Part shown: positions 26,431 through 34,422 of the stretch, piece by piece
Numbering within the stretch: the stretch's first letter is position 1
How the letters are laid out: every line of letters begins with the position of its first letter
Assembly (NCBI GenBank): GCA_012103475.1
Contig: WLWS01000003.1
Location: 335,565-399,564, forward strand
Direction: 5' to 3'
DNA length: 64,000 nt
From: Gammaproteobacteria bacterium
GTDB lineage: Bacteria; Pseudomonadota; Gammaproteobacteria; Eutrophobiales; Eutrophobiaceae
Position numbers and translations under genes: made by a program
The notes under the pieces: generated by a model
Seen by the model: only the letters and a program-made list of their open reading frames with translations
What the model was told of the DNA's origin: nothing
The model's database searches: none

Positions 26431-26619
26431 ATGGGCGGATTTGAAGTACTTGGTATAGTTATTTTTCTTTATACACTGTATTCCAGTGTTATCGGAGAAG
26501 TTTATGCGAAGGACAAGATATCAGGACGAACCATCCTTCGATTAGAAGAAAAGGTGTATTTCTGGGCCGTTATAAGCTGTTATTTTCTATTGTCCCTGGC
26601 TCTGATTTTCATTTTCTAG
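26431..26619 (+). CDS. Small two-helix membrane protein
   Basis: A 62-aa protein with two hydrophobic helices (VLGIVIFLYTLYSSVIG and YFWAVISCYFLLSLALIFIF) joined by a short charged loop. The ATG at 26431 has GGGGATAAT directly upstream; the in-frame ATG at 26413 lies before that site and is less likely. No family is recognised. A SnoaL-like gene follows 19 bp later on the same strand, so it may head that operon. Confidence 0.6.
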   Translation: MGGFEVLGIVIFLYTLYSSVIGEVYAKDKISGRTILRLEEKVYFWAVISCYFLLSLALIFIF

Positions 26620-26638
26620 TTTTTCCAGAGGTGACAGC

Positions 26639-27058
26639 ATGCAGGTAGATGAAACAATTGAAACGGACGAAAAGGCCATCCGGCTGATACTCGAGCGTGT
26701 CAGAGCCAGTGTACATGCTCTGGACTATGAAGGCGTGCGAGATTTAATTCCTGATGACGGACTCTACTTTGGATCCGTTGCCGCTATTGCCAGTGGTTAC
26801 GATGAACTCTATGAAAAGCAGTTTACCAAAGTCTGGCCAAATATCAGTGAGTTTGAAATTCCTGAGGAATCAATAAACGTTCGCGTGTCCCGACCTCTGG
26901 CTGCAGCGACCTGTCTGTTTGAATCTGCCGGTAAAGGCCCGGATGGATATATCATGGAACGCAAGGGGCGCATGACTTTTGTTTTTGAACTGCGTGACGA
27001 CAAATGGATCATGGTACATAGTCATGACTCCCTCTATCCGGTGCCTCCAGGATCATGA
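26639..27058 (+). CDS. SnoaL/NTF2-like domain protein
   Basis: A 139-aa alpha-plus-beta cone-fold protein. The long N-terminal helix (IRLILERVRASVHALDYEGV), the DLIPDDGLYFGSV turn, the strand pair MTFVFELRDDKWIMVHSHDS and normal length are typical of SnoaL-like/DUF4440 proteins, which are small-molecule isomerases, hydratases or binding folds. Catalytic residues cannot be assigned. Its stop overlaps the start of the aspartate-dehydrogenase-like gene by 4 bp (ATGA), so the two are translationally coupled. Confidence 0.8.
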   Translation: MQVDETIETDEKAIRLILERVRASVHALDYEGVRDLIPDDGLYFGSVAAIASGYDELYEKQFTKVWPNISEFEIPEESINVRVSRPLAAATCLFESAGKGPDGYIMERKGRMTFVFELRDDKWIMVHSHDSLYPVPPGS

Positions 27059-27798
27059 CTCAGATGAGGCGTGTTGGAGTAATTGGTTGCGGACGGATTG
27101 GCGCTCCACTGATCGACGCACTGCAGAAAGGTGAGGCAGGTCAGAATGAGCTTGTCGCTATTCTAAGCAGAAAGCCGCGTGGTTTTGGAAATCTGCAGAG
27201 CTTGACTGACGTCAGTTCATTTCTTGCAGAGAGTTTTGATCTGATTATCGATACGGCTACGCCGGAGAATTTCGCGGCGATTGGTGTGCAGGCTCTGACT
27301 GTGGCGGATGTCTGGACCGTCAATGCCACTGCGCTTGCGGATGAGAATCTGTTTAAGGCACTTGAAGCTTGCGGACGTGCAAATAGTCATCGTTTGAGGA
27401 TTGTGCATGGTGCGATTGCCGGGCTTGACGGAGTTTCCACTCTTGCGGTTGACCCGGAGGCTCATATTGAACTCAGAGTGGATGTCGCGCCCTCAGCAGA
27501 AGGGCGAAAGACATTATTTAAAGGCAGTGTTCGAGGTGCGGCGCCGCTATTTCCTGACAGTGTCAATGTTGCTCTTGCTACAGGTCTTTGTGGAACCGGT
27601 CTGGACAATACTCAGATTGAGGTAGTACAACCGGCTGAAGGTGAAATGCGAACCCTGAGCCTGAAAGGCGAAAGTCGTTATGGGCAGCTTGAGCTTAGCG
27701 CAATGCCTGCGGTTCGTCCTGATTTGGCTATCCACAGTGTGACAGCATCCATCATTGCTGCGCTTCGTCGTGATGAAGAGGTAATCTGGGTCAGTTAA
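27055..27798 (+). CDS. Aspartate dehydrogenase-like (NadX/DUF108) protein
   Basis: A 247-aa NAD(P)-dependent dehydrogenase. The Rossmann motif GVIGCGRIGAPLIDAL is at the N terminus, the middle has NATALAD, and the DUF108 half has HGAIAGLDG, all typical of L-aspartate dehydrogenase, which turns aspartate to iminoaspartate for NAD synthesis or amino-acid breakdown. A conserved catalytic His near the C-terminal half is plausible but not certain (AIHSVTAS). The start overlaps the SnoaL-like stop. No nadA or nadC is nearby, so a catabolic variant is as likely as NAD synthesis. Confidence 0.82.
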   Translation: MTQMRRVGVIGCGRIGAPLIDALQKGEAGQNELVAILSRKPRGFGNLQSLTDVSSFLAESFDLIIDTATPENFAAIGVQALTVADVWTVNATALADENLFKALEACGRANSHRLRIVHGAIAGLDGVSTLAVDPEAHIELRVDVAPSAEGRKTLFKGSVRGAAPLFPDSVNVALATGLCGTGLDNTQIEVVQPAEGEMRTLSLKGESRYGQLELSAMPAVRPDLAIHSVTASIIAALRRDEEVIWVS

Positions 27799-27940
27799 AC
27801 CGAACATAAGCGGTCCGACTTAACTGCTAATTTCGGTTGTTCATCGCATTTTCTCTTCTGTTTAACGCAGACAGCATACTTTAGCTCTCAGTACTCTTCA
27901 TACTGTCTGCTATCACTCAACTGGCAGAGGAGAGAATCCC

Positions 27941-29386
27941 ATGAAAGTTAATATTTTGTTGTTGCCGCTGATTCTACTCGGCAGTCCGACTCTACACGCG
28001 GGCAATCTCACCGAAGACAACGTCAACAAGGCGATGGCTGTTATTGAAGAGGTAGTTGCTGCTTATGGCGGAGAAAAAAGACTGTCCACCATGAATACGA
28101 TCACCATCAGGAATGAAACTATTAACATTGCTACAGGCCAGAGTCTGAAGCCCGAACCTCCCTGGGATAAGAACCCATCCTCTGGTATCAGCGCAGTGGA
28201 TTTCAAAAATAAAATATTTGTAACAAGAAGTCAGGGCCTGGCGGTTGGTTTTGAGTTCAATAATGGCACTATTATTAACGGTGAGCAGAGTTTTCAACTC
28301 GACTATCGCGCCGGTACTGTCGCTAAAATAGCAAAACCAGATTTTGATACCAGTTCCGGACCATTTATGCGGGTAACTCCGGCCTTATTGATTCGTACCC
28401 TGAAAGAGCGAAGCCAGAATGCCTATTATCTCGGCGAGACTACAATAGACGGTCAGATGTACGATGTTATCGGTTTCTCGATGGCTGTTGGTCCGGCGAT
28501 CAGTTTGTATTTCGAAAGGGAAAGCCGGCTGTTACGACGAAGTGAACGAGTCCTGGCAAACTTCGGTCTGGTTGAATATCACTTTAATGATTACGAGGAT
28601 ATCGACCATATTCCTTTTAATCGAAATTTTGCACTTTATTTGAATGGGGATCTCAATATTGAGCGGCACAATCTCAGCACAAATGTGAATACCGATATTG
28701 AAGCACTGACTCAGGTTGAAGAAAATCTGACCGAACTTGCGGCGATTGTGCCTGATGAACTGAGTCGTCAGGAAATTGCTGAAGGTGTCTATCTGATCGG
28801 TGGCAGTGGCACCTACGCTATGTTTGTTGAAATGGAGGATTATATTGTTGCCGTGGGCGGTGCTGCCGGCATAGCAGAACGCATAGCCTTATTGCGTGAG
28901 ATTCTACCGGCAAAGCCCGTGGAGTACGGCGTTATTACCCATCATCATTTTGACCATATTCTGGGTGTTACGGCCTATGAAGAAGAAGGCGCAACGGTAA
29001 TTGCCTCCAGAGCACATCGGAAAATCATAGAAGACAAAGCAAAAAATGCGGAGAACCTGAAATTAAAATTGGTCAGGAAGAAGCATGTGCTAAAGGACAG
29101 CAGCCGCCGGCTGCAAATAATTGACATCGGTCCCACTGCTCACACTGAACATCTACTTGTTGCTTATTTGCCGGAAGAGGGAATAGTGTTCGAGGCCGAT
29201 CATTTCAGCATGCCGCAAGTCGGGCCTGTACCACCGGCGGTCCCTTCGACTAAGACCTTTGCCAAAGCGCTTAAAAAACACAGAATAGAAGCGACAACAT
29301 TCTTGTCTGCACATAGCCCGAGAGTGGGGGCCAGGCAAGACCTGGAGGAAGCGCTTGATAAGAAGTTGTGGACTGAAGACCGTTAA
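27941..29386 (+). CDS. Exported MBL-fold metallo-hydrolase
   Basis: A 481-aa periplasmic protein with a signal peptide (ILLLPLILLGSPTLHAGN). The first half (to about residue 265) is a beta-rich domain found before some exported MBL enzymes. The MBL half carries THHHFDH at about residues 332-338, then HTEHLLVAYLPEEGIVFEADH, which holds the later metal ligands, and a last His in LSAHSPRVG. The substrate is not known; lactonase, SoxH-like and quinoprotein-associated hydrolases share this layout. It is monocistronic by spacing (142 bp upstream, 128 bp downstream). Confidence 0.88.
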   Translation: MKVNILLLPLILLGSPTLHAGNLTEDNVNKAMAVIEEVVAAYGGEKRLSTMNTITIRNETINIATGQSLKPEPPWDKNPSSGISAVDFKNKIFVTRSQGLAVGFEFNNGTIINGEQSFQLDYRAGTVAKIAKPDFDTSSGPFMRVTPALLIRTLKERSQNAYYLGETTIDGQMYDVIGFSMAVGPAISLYFERESRLLRRSERVLANFGLVEYHFNDYEDIDHIPFNRNFALYLNGDLNIERHNLSTNVNTDIEALTQVEENLTELAAIVPDELSRQEIAEGVYLIGGSGTYAMFVEMEDYIVAVGGAAGIAERIALLREILPAKPVEYGVITHHHFDHILGVTAYEEEGATVIASRAHRKIIEDKAKNAENLKLKLVRKKHVLKDSSRRLQIIDIGPTAHTEHLLVAYLPEEGIVFEADHFSMPQVGPVPPAVPSTKTFAKALKKHRIEATTFLSAHSPRVGARQDLEEALDKKLWTEDR

Positions 29387-29514
29387 AACGGAACTGGTTC
29401 CGGTTTTGACAAGGCTGTAGTGTTTGTCCTTTATGTTTGCGAATTGTTTGCACAATCTCTGCTTATCTTCTAGCACAGTAGCTCACGAAAACTGATAACC
29501 AGAGGAATCTAAAC

Positions 29515-29835
29515 ATGAAGAAATTATTACTGACAATAGCCTCCCTTGCTGTTTTGCATTCTTACGCGGTGACTGGACAGGAAGTAGAAATACAGAACCC
29601 GCCACCTGCACCGAATCGTGAAGCCGCACGTGAGCGTTTTGCTAATCTAAGTCCGGAAGAGCGAGAGCAACGACGTGCGGAACGCCAGACACGTAACGCC
29701 AATCTAAGCGATGAGGAACGTGCTCAACGAAGAGCTGATCGAGAGGCGCGACGAGCCAATATGAGTGATGAAGAGCGTAGTGCTGCTCGTGAGCGTAGAC
29801 AGGCAAGACGAGCGCAAAGACAGGGTGGTGAGTAA
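29515..29835 (+). CDS. Small secreted Arg/Glu-rich repeat protein
   Basis: A 106-aa exported protein. After a signal peptide (TIASLAVLHSYAVTGQE) come three tandem copies of a 19-residue unit, N-L/M-S-D/P-EER-x2-RRAxRxxRxA, predicted to form a charged single helix or coiled coil. The repeated EER spacing resembles the CpxP/Spy group of periplasmic chaperones (LTxEQR-type motifs) but the resemblance is weak. A terminator follows closely. Gene reality is supported by the AGAGGAA ribosome-binding site and biased composition. Confidence 0.72.
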   Translation: MKKLLLTIASLAVLHSYAVTGQEVEIQNPPPAPNREAARERFANLSPEEREQRRAERQTRNANLSDEERAQRRADREARRANMSDEERSAARERRQARRAQRQGGE

Positions 29836-29844
29836 GCTCTATTT

Positions 29845-29872
29845 AAAAGCCCGCTCGTTGTTTCGAGCGGGC
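29845..29872 (-). terminator. Terminator of the TrpB2 gene
   Basis: Perfect 9-bp stem GCCCGCTCG/CGAGCGGGC with a 6-nt loop, followed on the minus strand by TTTT. It lies between the convergent Arg/Glu-rich gene and trpB2; the T-run favours trpB2, though the stem can serve both. Confidence 0.8.
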
Positions 29873-29895
29873 AGTAAATAATAGAAACCTGATTT

Positions 29896-31263
29896 TTACA
29901 TGCCTACTGCACTGGGCAAGCCGGATAATGCCATTGCCAGTTCAGACTCATCATATTCCTGATCGTAGAGTTTGCCGGCGAAGTAATCCGTGTAGGCTTG
30001 CATATCGTAGTTGCCATGACCACTGAGATTAAACAGTATGGTTTCGCTTTTCCCCTCTGCTTTACAACGAAGTGCCTCATCAAGCGCTGCGCGAACCGCG
30101 TGATTGGCTTCCGGGGCCGGGACAATACCTTCGGCTTTGGCAAACTGGATACCGGCTTCGAAACAGGCAAGTTGCGGGTAGGCTCGGGGAGCGACATGAC
30201 CAAGTTCGGTAACCTGGCTGACCAGAGGAGACATGCCGTGATAACGTAAACCACCGGCATGAAATCCGGGGGGTATAAAACTCGAACCCAGAGTATGCAT
30301 TTTCACCAGCGGTGTCAGACTGGCGACATCACCATAATCATAAGCATAGCGGCCTTTAGTCAAGGTGGGGCAGTTTGCAGGTTCAACTGCAATAACTTTA
30401 ACATCTCTGCCACCACGCAGTTTTTCACCGATAAATGGAAAAGTAATGCCGGCAAAATTGCTGCCACCTCCAGTGCATCCGATAACAATGTCAGGGTAGT
30501 CATCCGCCATTTCCATTTGTTGCATGGCCTCGATTCCGATAACGGTCTGATGCAGCATGACGTGATTTAAAACACTACCGAGAGCGTACTTTGTATCATC
30601 ACGTTGAACGGCTCTTTCGACAGCCTCACTGATCGCAATTCCAAGGCTGCCGGTATTGTCCGGGTTGTCTTTCAGAATTGCTTTGCCTGATTCTGTCATA
30701 TCACTGGGACTGGCGATGCAATTGGCGTCAAAACTTTGCATGAATGCGCGTCGATAGGGTTTTTGTTGATAACTGACTTTGACCATGAAAACTTCTATCT
30801 CGATGCCAAAAAAAGAGCCGGCAAAAGCCAGAGAAGAACCCCATTGACCGGCACCGGTTTCAGTTGTTATACGTTTCACGCCTTCTTCGGCAGAATAGAA
30901 AGCCTGTGCCACCGCAGTATTGGGTTTGTGACTACCGGAAGGACTGACGCCTTCGTACTTATAGTAAATCTTTGCCGGAGTATCGAGCATTTTTTCGAGA
31001 CGACGGGCACGATAGAGTGGGGCTGGCCGCCACTGACGCAAAATATCGCGAACCGGCTCGGGAATATCTATATAGCGTTCCGTCGAGACCTCCTGTTCAA
31101 TCACGGCCATTGGAAACAGCGGTGATAAGTCTCCCGGTGTTACTGGTTGTATTGTTCCAGGATGCAATACTGCAGGTGGTTTTTGCGGCAGATCCGCAAC
31201 GATGTTGTACCAGGCTCTTGGAAGATGTTCTTCATCAAGAGTATATTTAATGGTATCGCTCAT
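29896..31263 (-). CDS. trpB2: TrpB2-type tryptophan synthase beta-like enzyme
   Basis: A 455-aa PLP enzyme of the TrpB2 branch of tryptophan synthase beta, which makes Trp from indole and serine and often works without a partner TrpA. Landmarks: [12 protein letters not shown], the PLP-lysine site GSHKPN with K113, ETGAGQWG, and GCTGGGSNF for the phosphate. The ATG at 31263 has GGAGGAAGTAAA upstream; the frame stays open earlier only through the terminator region. It is preceded by a Trp attenuator (see 31312-31472), strong evidence that Trp supply controls it. No trpA, trpC or trpE is adjacent, so it may salvage indole. Confidence 0.95.
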   Translation of the reverse strand: MSDTIKYTLDEEHLPRAWYNIVADLPQKPPAVLHPGTIQPVTPGDLSPLFPMAVIEQEVSTERYIDIPEPVRDILRQWRPAPLYRARRLEKMLDTPAKIYYKYEGVSPSGSHKPNTAVAQAFYSAEEGVKRITTETGAGQWGSSLAFAGSFFGIEIEVFMVKVSYQQKPYRRAFMQSFDANCIASPSDMTESGKAILKDNPDNTGSLGIAISEAVERAVQRDDTKYALGSVLNHVMLHQTVIGIEAMQQMEMADDYPDIVIGCTGGGSNFAGITFPFIGEKLRGGRDVKVIAVEPANCPTLTKGRYAYDYGDVASLTPLVKMHTLGSSFIPPGFHAGGLRYHGMSPLVSQVTELGHVAPRAYPQLACFEAGIQFAKAEGIVPAPEANHAVRAALDEALRCKAEGKSETILFNLSGHGNYDMQAYTDYFAGKLYDQEYDESELAMALSGLPSAVGM

Positions 31264-31311
31264 TTTACTTCCTCCATACAAAACAAAAATTGGTGTGAGC
31301 GATTTTGAGAT

Positions 31312-31340
31312 AAAAAAAGCCCACATTCAGTGGGCTTTTT
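31312..31340 (-). terminator. Attenuator terminator in the trpB2 leader
   Basis: On the minus strand a stem GCCCAC/GTGGGC, extended by flanking A/T pairs, is followed by seven T residues and lies 49 bp before the trpB2 start. Its 5' arm (GCCCACT) can alternatively pair with TGTGGGC at 31380-31374 in the leader, giving the antiterminator. That leader segment is next to the Trp codons and can also take part in the GGTG/CACC hairpin formed there. Confidence 0.85.
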
Positions 31341-31361
31341 CAGTAATTCTTTAGCTTACAG

Positions 31362-31436
31362 CTATACGAAAGCGCCCACAGGTGAGAACCACCAGTGCCA
31401 ACGCCATGCTCCGTTTCTTGTAAGATTAAATAACAT
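31362..31436 (-). CDS. trpL: Trp-rich leader peptide of the trpB2 attenuator
   Basis: A 24-codon frame from ATG at 31436 to TAG at 31362 contains W-R-W-H-W-W, four Trp codons out of six at 31406-31389. This is the classic control-region signature: when charged tRNA-Trp is scarce the ribosome stalls there and the antiterminator forms. The segment after the Trp codons can fold GGTG with CACC, and the TGTGGGC just beyond pairs with the terminator arm. The promoter -10 ends 8 bp before the ATG, so the mRNA may start at or one base before the A of ATG, i.e. a leaderless message, as described for trpL in Sinorhizobium. Too short for ordinary gene calling. Confidence 0.85.
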   Translation of the reverse strand: MLFNLTRNGAWRWHWWFSPVGAFV

Positions 31437-31443
31437 GGCGGGC

Positions 31444-31472
31444 AAGATAGAGGAGTTTTTTATAAGTGTCAA
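31444..31472 (-). promoter_or_regulatory. Sigma70 promoter of the trpL-trpB2 transcript
   Basis: On the minus strand, TTGACA (31472-31467) and TATCTT (31449-31444) are separated by exactly 17 bp. The -35 box is a perfect consensus. It lies just downstream of the symporter stop codon, giving trpB2 its own transcription. Confidence 0.85.
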
Positions 31473-31491
31473 GCATACGGCAGAACTGAAA

Positions 31492-33264
31492 TTAATTTGT
31501 TCGATTCGCTGACTGTTTCGCGGGTGAATATTCGCGTTTTAGCCAGTATCGTGTGAGCAGGCCACTTGCTGTCAAACCACCTGCGTATACCAGAACCATC
31601 AGAAACTCCCCTCTGGCGAGGAACTTCCAGCTAAAATTGTTGCTATCAATACCTGCCTGTTCCTGTAATGCCTCGTGATAAGGAATTACGTAGAAATAGC
31701 TTGCTGCGAATAATAAGACGACACCGCAGCTGATAATCGAGGCAACAATAAATTGTGAATCCTGAAGTTTTTTGGTATCAATTTCATTGACCGGAGTAAG
31801 GTGAAGATCAGCCCGGTACTGTTTTTCCTTCTCAGAGACCGTCCCCATTTTCGAGATGACTAAAATAGTCAGCGTGCTTAAGAGCAGGCCTATAATAAAG
31901 GGATCAAAATAAACAGGAAAATCGACCAGTTCGTAAACCGCCAGTAGTTTCGCCACAATATTACCGAAAAAACCGGAGATGATTCCCCAGAAGGCGGCGT
32001 CAGCGGTAATATTTTTGCTCCAGACACTCATTAAGGCAACCGGCCCCCACGAGGACGCAAACAGAGTGCCGGCAAAGTAGGTAATAAGAAAGATTGCCGG
32101 AGGTTGATAAAAAGCGATGAGTAAAATTACCAGGCCAATCAGTAAAATGGTGAAACGGGTAATACCTAATTCTGTACGCTCGTTGAGTTGCTTATGGACG
32201 AGAATGTCGTGGCTTGCACTGAAACCGATCAGAGACAGGAAAGTGGAAGCGGATGACAGAGCAGCTGCTGTAATTCCAGCCATCAGAAGAACACCTGGCA
32301 GGCTTGGCATTAAATTGAGCGCTGCCCAGATCATAACCCGCTCTATGGGTTCGATATTCGGGTTGGAGAGATTAATGGCAGCTGCACCGGCAATCAGTGC
32401 CAGATATAAAACAAGCACAGCAGCACTGGCGAAACAGGCTGAACGAATAACAGTATGCTCATCTTTGGCCATCAGATAGCGACTTGATTGCCATGGACTT
32501 ACCGCGACAACGAAGCCCCACGATACTCCCAGTATGACTCCCCAGCTTACCGCATCAAATCTGGTATGCCAGCGCGCATCAGGACCAACCACGCCATGCC
32601 AGGATATTATTCCCGGTTTTGGCTGATAGACAGCTAGTGACTTTATTGTGGCAAACCAGCCACCGGAACTATCAATAATAAAAAACAGGGCAACGAATGC
32701 AATGATGGTAAATAGCAGAAACATAATTGTGTCTGTAATCACTACTCCCCGTGAACCTGAGTACAGGGTAAAAAGGGTATATCCGAGCCAGACAATAACA
32801 AGAGTAAGACCGTAAGGTATTTCCATCACTTCAGAAATAATAAGCGAGGCACCCTGAGTGACCGCGAGCAGGTAGGCGGAAATCCCGACAATAATTGTGA
32901 GTCCGGCGGCGAGTTGCACGCGGTGACTATCAAAGCGTCTGCCGAAGAATTCGGCGACGGTGAGGACGTTGCTGCGTCGTAAATAGCGACCGAAAAAAAG
33001 CGCACCGAGAATATAGCCAAGACAATTGACTGCGGTCATGATGAAAAGCAGAGGACCATGACCACTATAAGTAAAGCCGGTTTCACCAAGAAAAGAGTTG
33101 GTGCTGAGAAAACTGGCAACCAGTGTGCCAACAATTAACAGTGTTGGTGCGCTTCGTCCGGCCACAAAAAAGTCATCGATGTGTTTTACTTTACGACCGG
33201 CATAGCCACCGATAATCAGATAGAGAACTATACTGCTGATAATGCCAATGGCATAAATATTCAT
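31492..33264 (-). CDS. Sodium:solute symporter (SSS family)
   Basis: A 590-aa inner-membrane transporter with about 13 helices. Family marks include GGYAGRKVKHIDDFFVAGRS at the N terminus, FLSTNSFLGETG, VLTVAEFFGRRF in the next loop and the sodium-motif region AALSSASTFLSLIGF. Members import sugars, amino acids, proline, pantothenate or acetate with Na+. Substrate cannot be named. It ends 20 bp before the trpB2 promoter and is on the same strand, so Trp or another amino acid is an attractive but unproven cargo. Confidence 0.92.
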   Translation of the reverse strand: MNIYAIGIISSIVLYLIIGGYAGRKVKHIDDFFVAGRSAPTLLIVGTLVASFLSTNSFLGETGFTYSGHGPLLFIMTAVNCLGYILGALFFGRYLRRSNVLTVAEFFGRRFDSHRVQLAAGLTIIVGISAYLLAVTQGASLIISEVMEIPYGLTLVIVWLGYTLFTLYSGSRGVVITDTIMFLLFTIIAFVALFFIIDSSGGWFATIKSLAVYQPKPGIISWHGVVGPDARWHTRFDAVSWGVILGVSWGFVVAVSPWQSSRYLMAKDEHTVIRSACFASAAVLVLYLALIAGAAAINLSNPNIEPIERVMIWAALNLMPSLPGVLLMAGITAAALSSASTFLSLIGFSASHDILVHKQLNERTELGITRFTILLIGLVILLIAFYQPPAIFLITYFAGTLFASSWGPVALMSVWSKNITADAAFWGIISGFFGNIVAKLLAVYELVDFPVYFDPFIIGLLLSTLTILVISKMGTVSEKEKQYRADLHLTPVNEIDTKKLQDSQFIVASIISCGVVLLFAASYFYVIPYHEALQEQAGIDSNNFSWKFLARGEFLMVLVYAGGLTASGLLTRYWLKREYSPAKQSANRTN

Positions 33265-33381
33265 TCTAGATGATTGCTCAAACTCTGTTAGCTATAAACG
33301 GGTTTTGATTATAGTTAATCTGAGTAGATCTTTATAGTTGGCTGATCATCCCAGGCAGGATCTAATGCTGGTGGAAGCAAT

Positions 33382-34422
33382 TCAGTTTCTCGGGTCTAAA
33401 GAATTGAGGATCGAATGAGAGTAAAGTTGATTCTCAAAAAACGTTTTCAGTTTTGGTTGTTGACGTAGCAATTCAAATACCAGCGTCGCTTGATCTTTCG
33501 CTACGCCATTTCCAATTAGTAAGCGCACGTCATTATCGGTTGCATCGGTTCCAAGAGCTGCCTTGTCGAAACGAGTAGCCATGGAATAAAAGAAAACTGT
33601 GCCGCCATGCCGTGCGGATAGAATACTGGCAGCTTCTGTATCGGGAACATTGACGCAATTCAGTACTAGATCGAAGCCTTTACCATCGGTGACTTTTCTG
33701 ATTTCTCGCAAAACTAGTTCCGGAATTCTGGCATTGGCTTTAATGCAAATATCGGCAAAATCACATTCTTCTATCTGTTCAAGAGCTTCATCAGCGGGGT
33801 CCAGCGCGACCAGTTTTACATCAGGTGCGCTGGCACGTACCGCGGCCATTGCCGCCATACCCGATTTACCTGCGCCAATAACCAGTATGTTTTTCGCCTC
33901 GGCGACGCTGCGATAGACTTGCGGCACGATGCTGGATACATCGATTGCGGCAAGCGCAAGATTCAACTCGAAATCATCCGGTAGTGCTGAATAGCCCATG
34001 CCATCAAAGAGTACTGCGCTTCCATCGACAAGCAGTTGATCACCTCTGATGTCAGTAATTTCATTCAGATACAGAGGCAGGGTAGAGGTCGATACCACAG
34101 GAATAATTGTGTCGCCCCTTTTTAAGTCAAATTCAGGCGATATCCCTTCGCCAATATCTTCTATATCACCAACCAGTACCCCGCCTGAATTGCTTACCGG
34201 GTTGTGTAATTTGCCCCTCTGACTAACTATATTCATGACTTGCTCCGCAATATCCATATTGCGAGATCGCAGCTGGGACATGCCGGTTGAATCGAGATTA
34301 ATCAATTTCACACGAATCAGGATTTCAGATGGGTGTAATATCTGCGGCGTGTTATCAATCTGTAACGCTGCCTGCGGAATAACGCCGCTAGGCTGAATAA
34401 CGCGATGGAAACCGTAGTTCAT
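33382..34422 (-). CDS. Kdd-like (L-erythro-3,5-diaminohexanoate) MDR dehydrogenase
   Basis: A 346-aa medium-chain dehydrogenase-fold protein. The N terminus FHRVIQPSGVIPQAALQID and HNPVSNSGGVLVGDIEDIG resemble L-erythro-3,5-diaminohexanoate dehydrogenase of lysine fermentation, and the Rossmann part has NILVIGAGKSGMAA. Other steps of that pathway (lysine 2,3- and 5,6-aminomutases, Kce, Kal) are not in the window, so the native substrate may differ. Its start overlaps the stop of the upstream decarboxylase by 4 bp (ATGA), so they are coupled. Dehydrogenase fold sure, specific name moderate. Confidence 0.72.
   Translation of the reverse strand: MNYGFHRVIQPSGVIPQAALQIDNTPQILHPSEILIRVKLINLDSTGMSQLRSRNMDIAEQVMNIVSQRGKLHNPVSNSGGVLVGDIEDIGEGISPEFDLKRGDTIIPVVSTSTLPLYLNEITDIRGDQLLVDGSAVLFDGMGYSALPDDFELNLALAAIDVSSIVPQVYRSVAEAKNILVIGAGKSGMAAMAAVRASAPDVKLVALDPADEALEQIEECDFADICIKANARIPELVLREIRKVTDGKGFDLVLNCVNVPDTEAASILSARHGGTVFFYSMATRFDKAALGTDATDNDVRLLIGNGVAKDQATLVFELLRQQPKLKTFFENQLYSHSILNSLDPRN

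Noticed and set aside
29387..29420. Hairpin AAAACGGAAC/GTTCCGGTTTT as terminator of the MBL gene
   Set aside because: Loop is only two bases and one base bulges; too weak to call.
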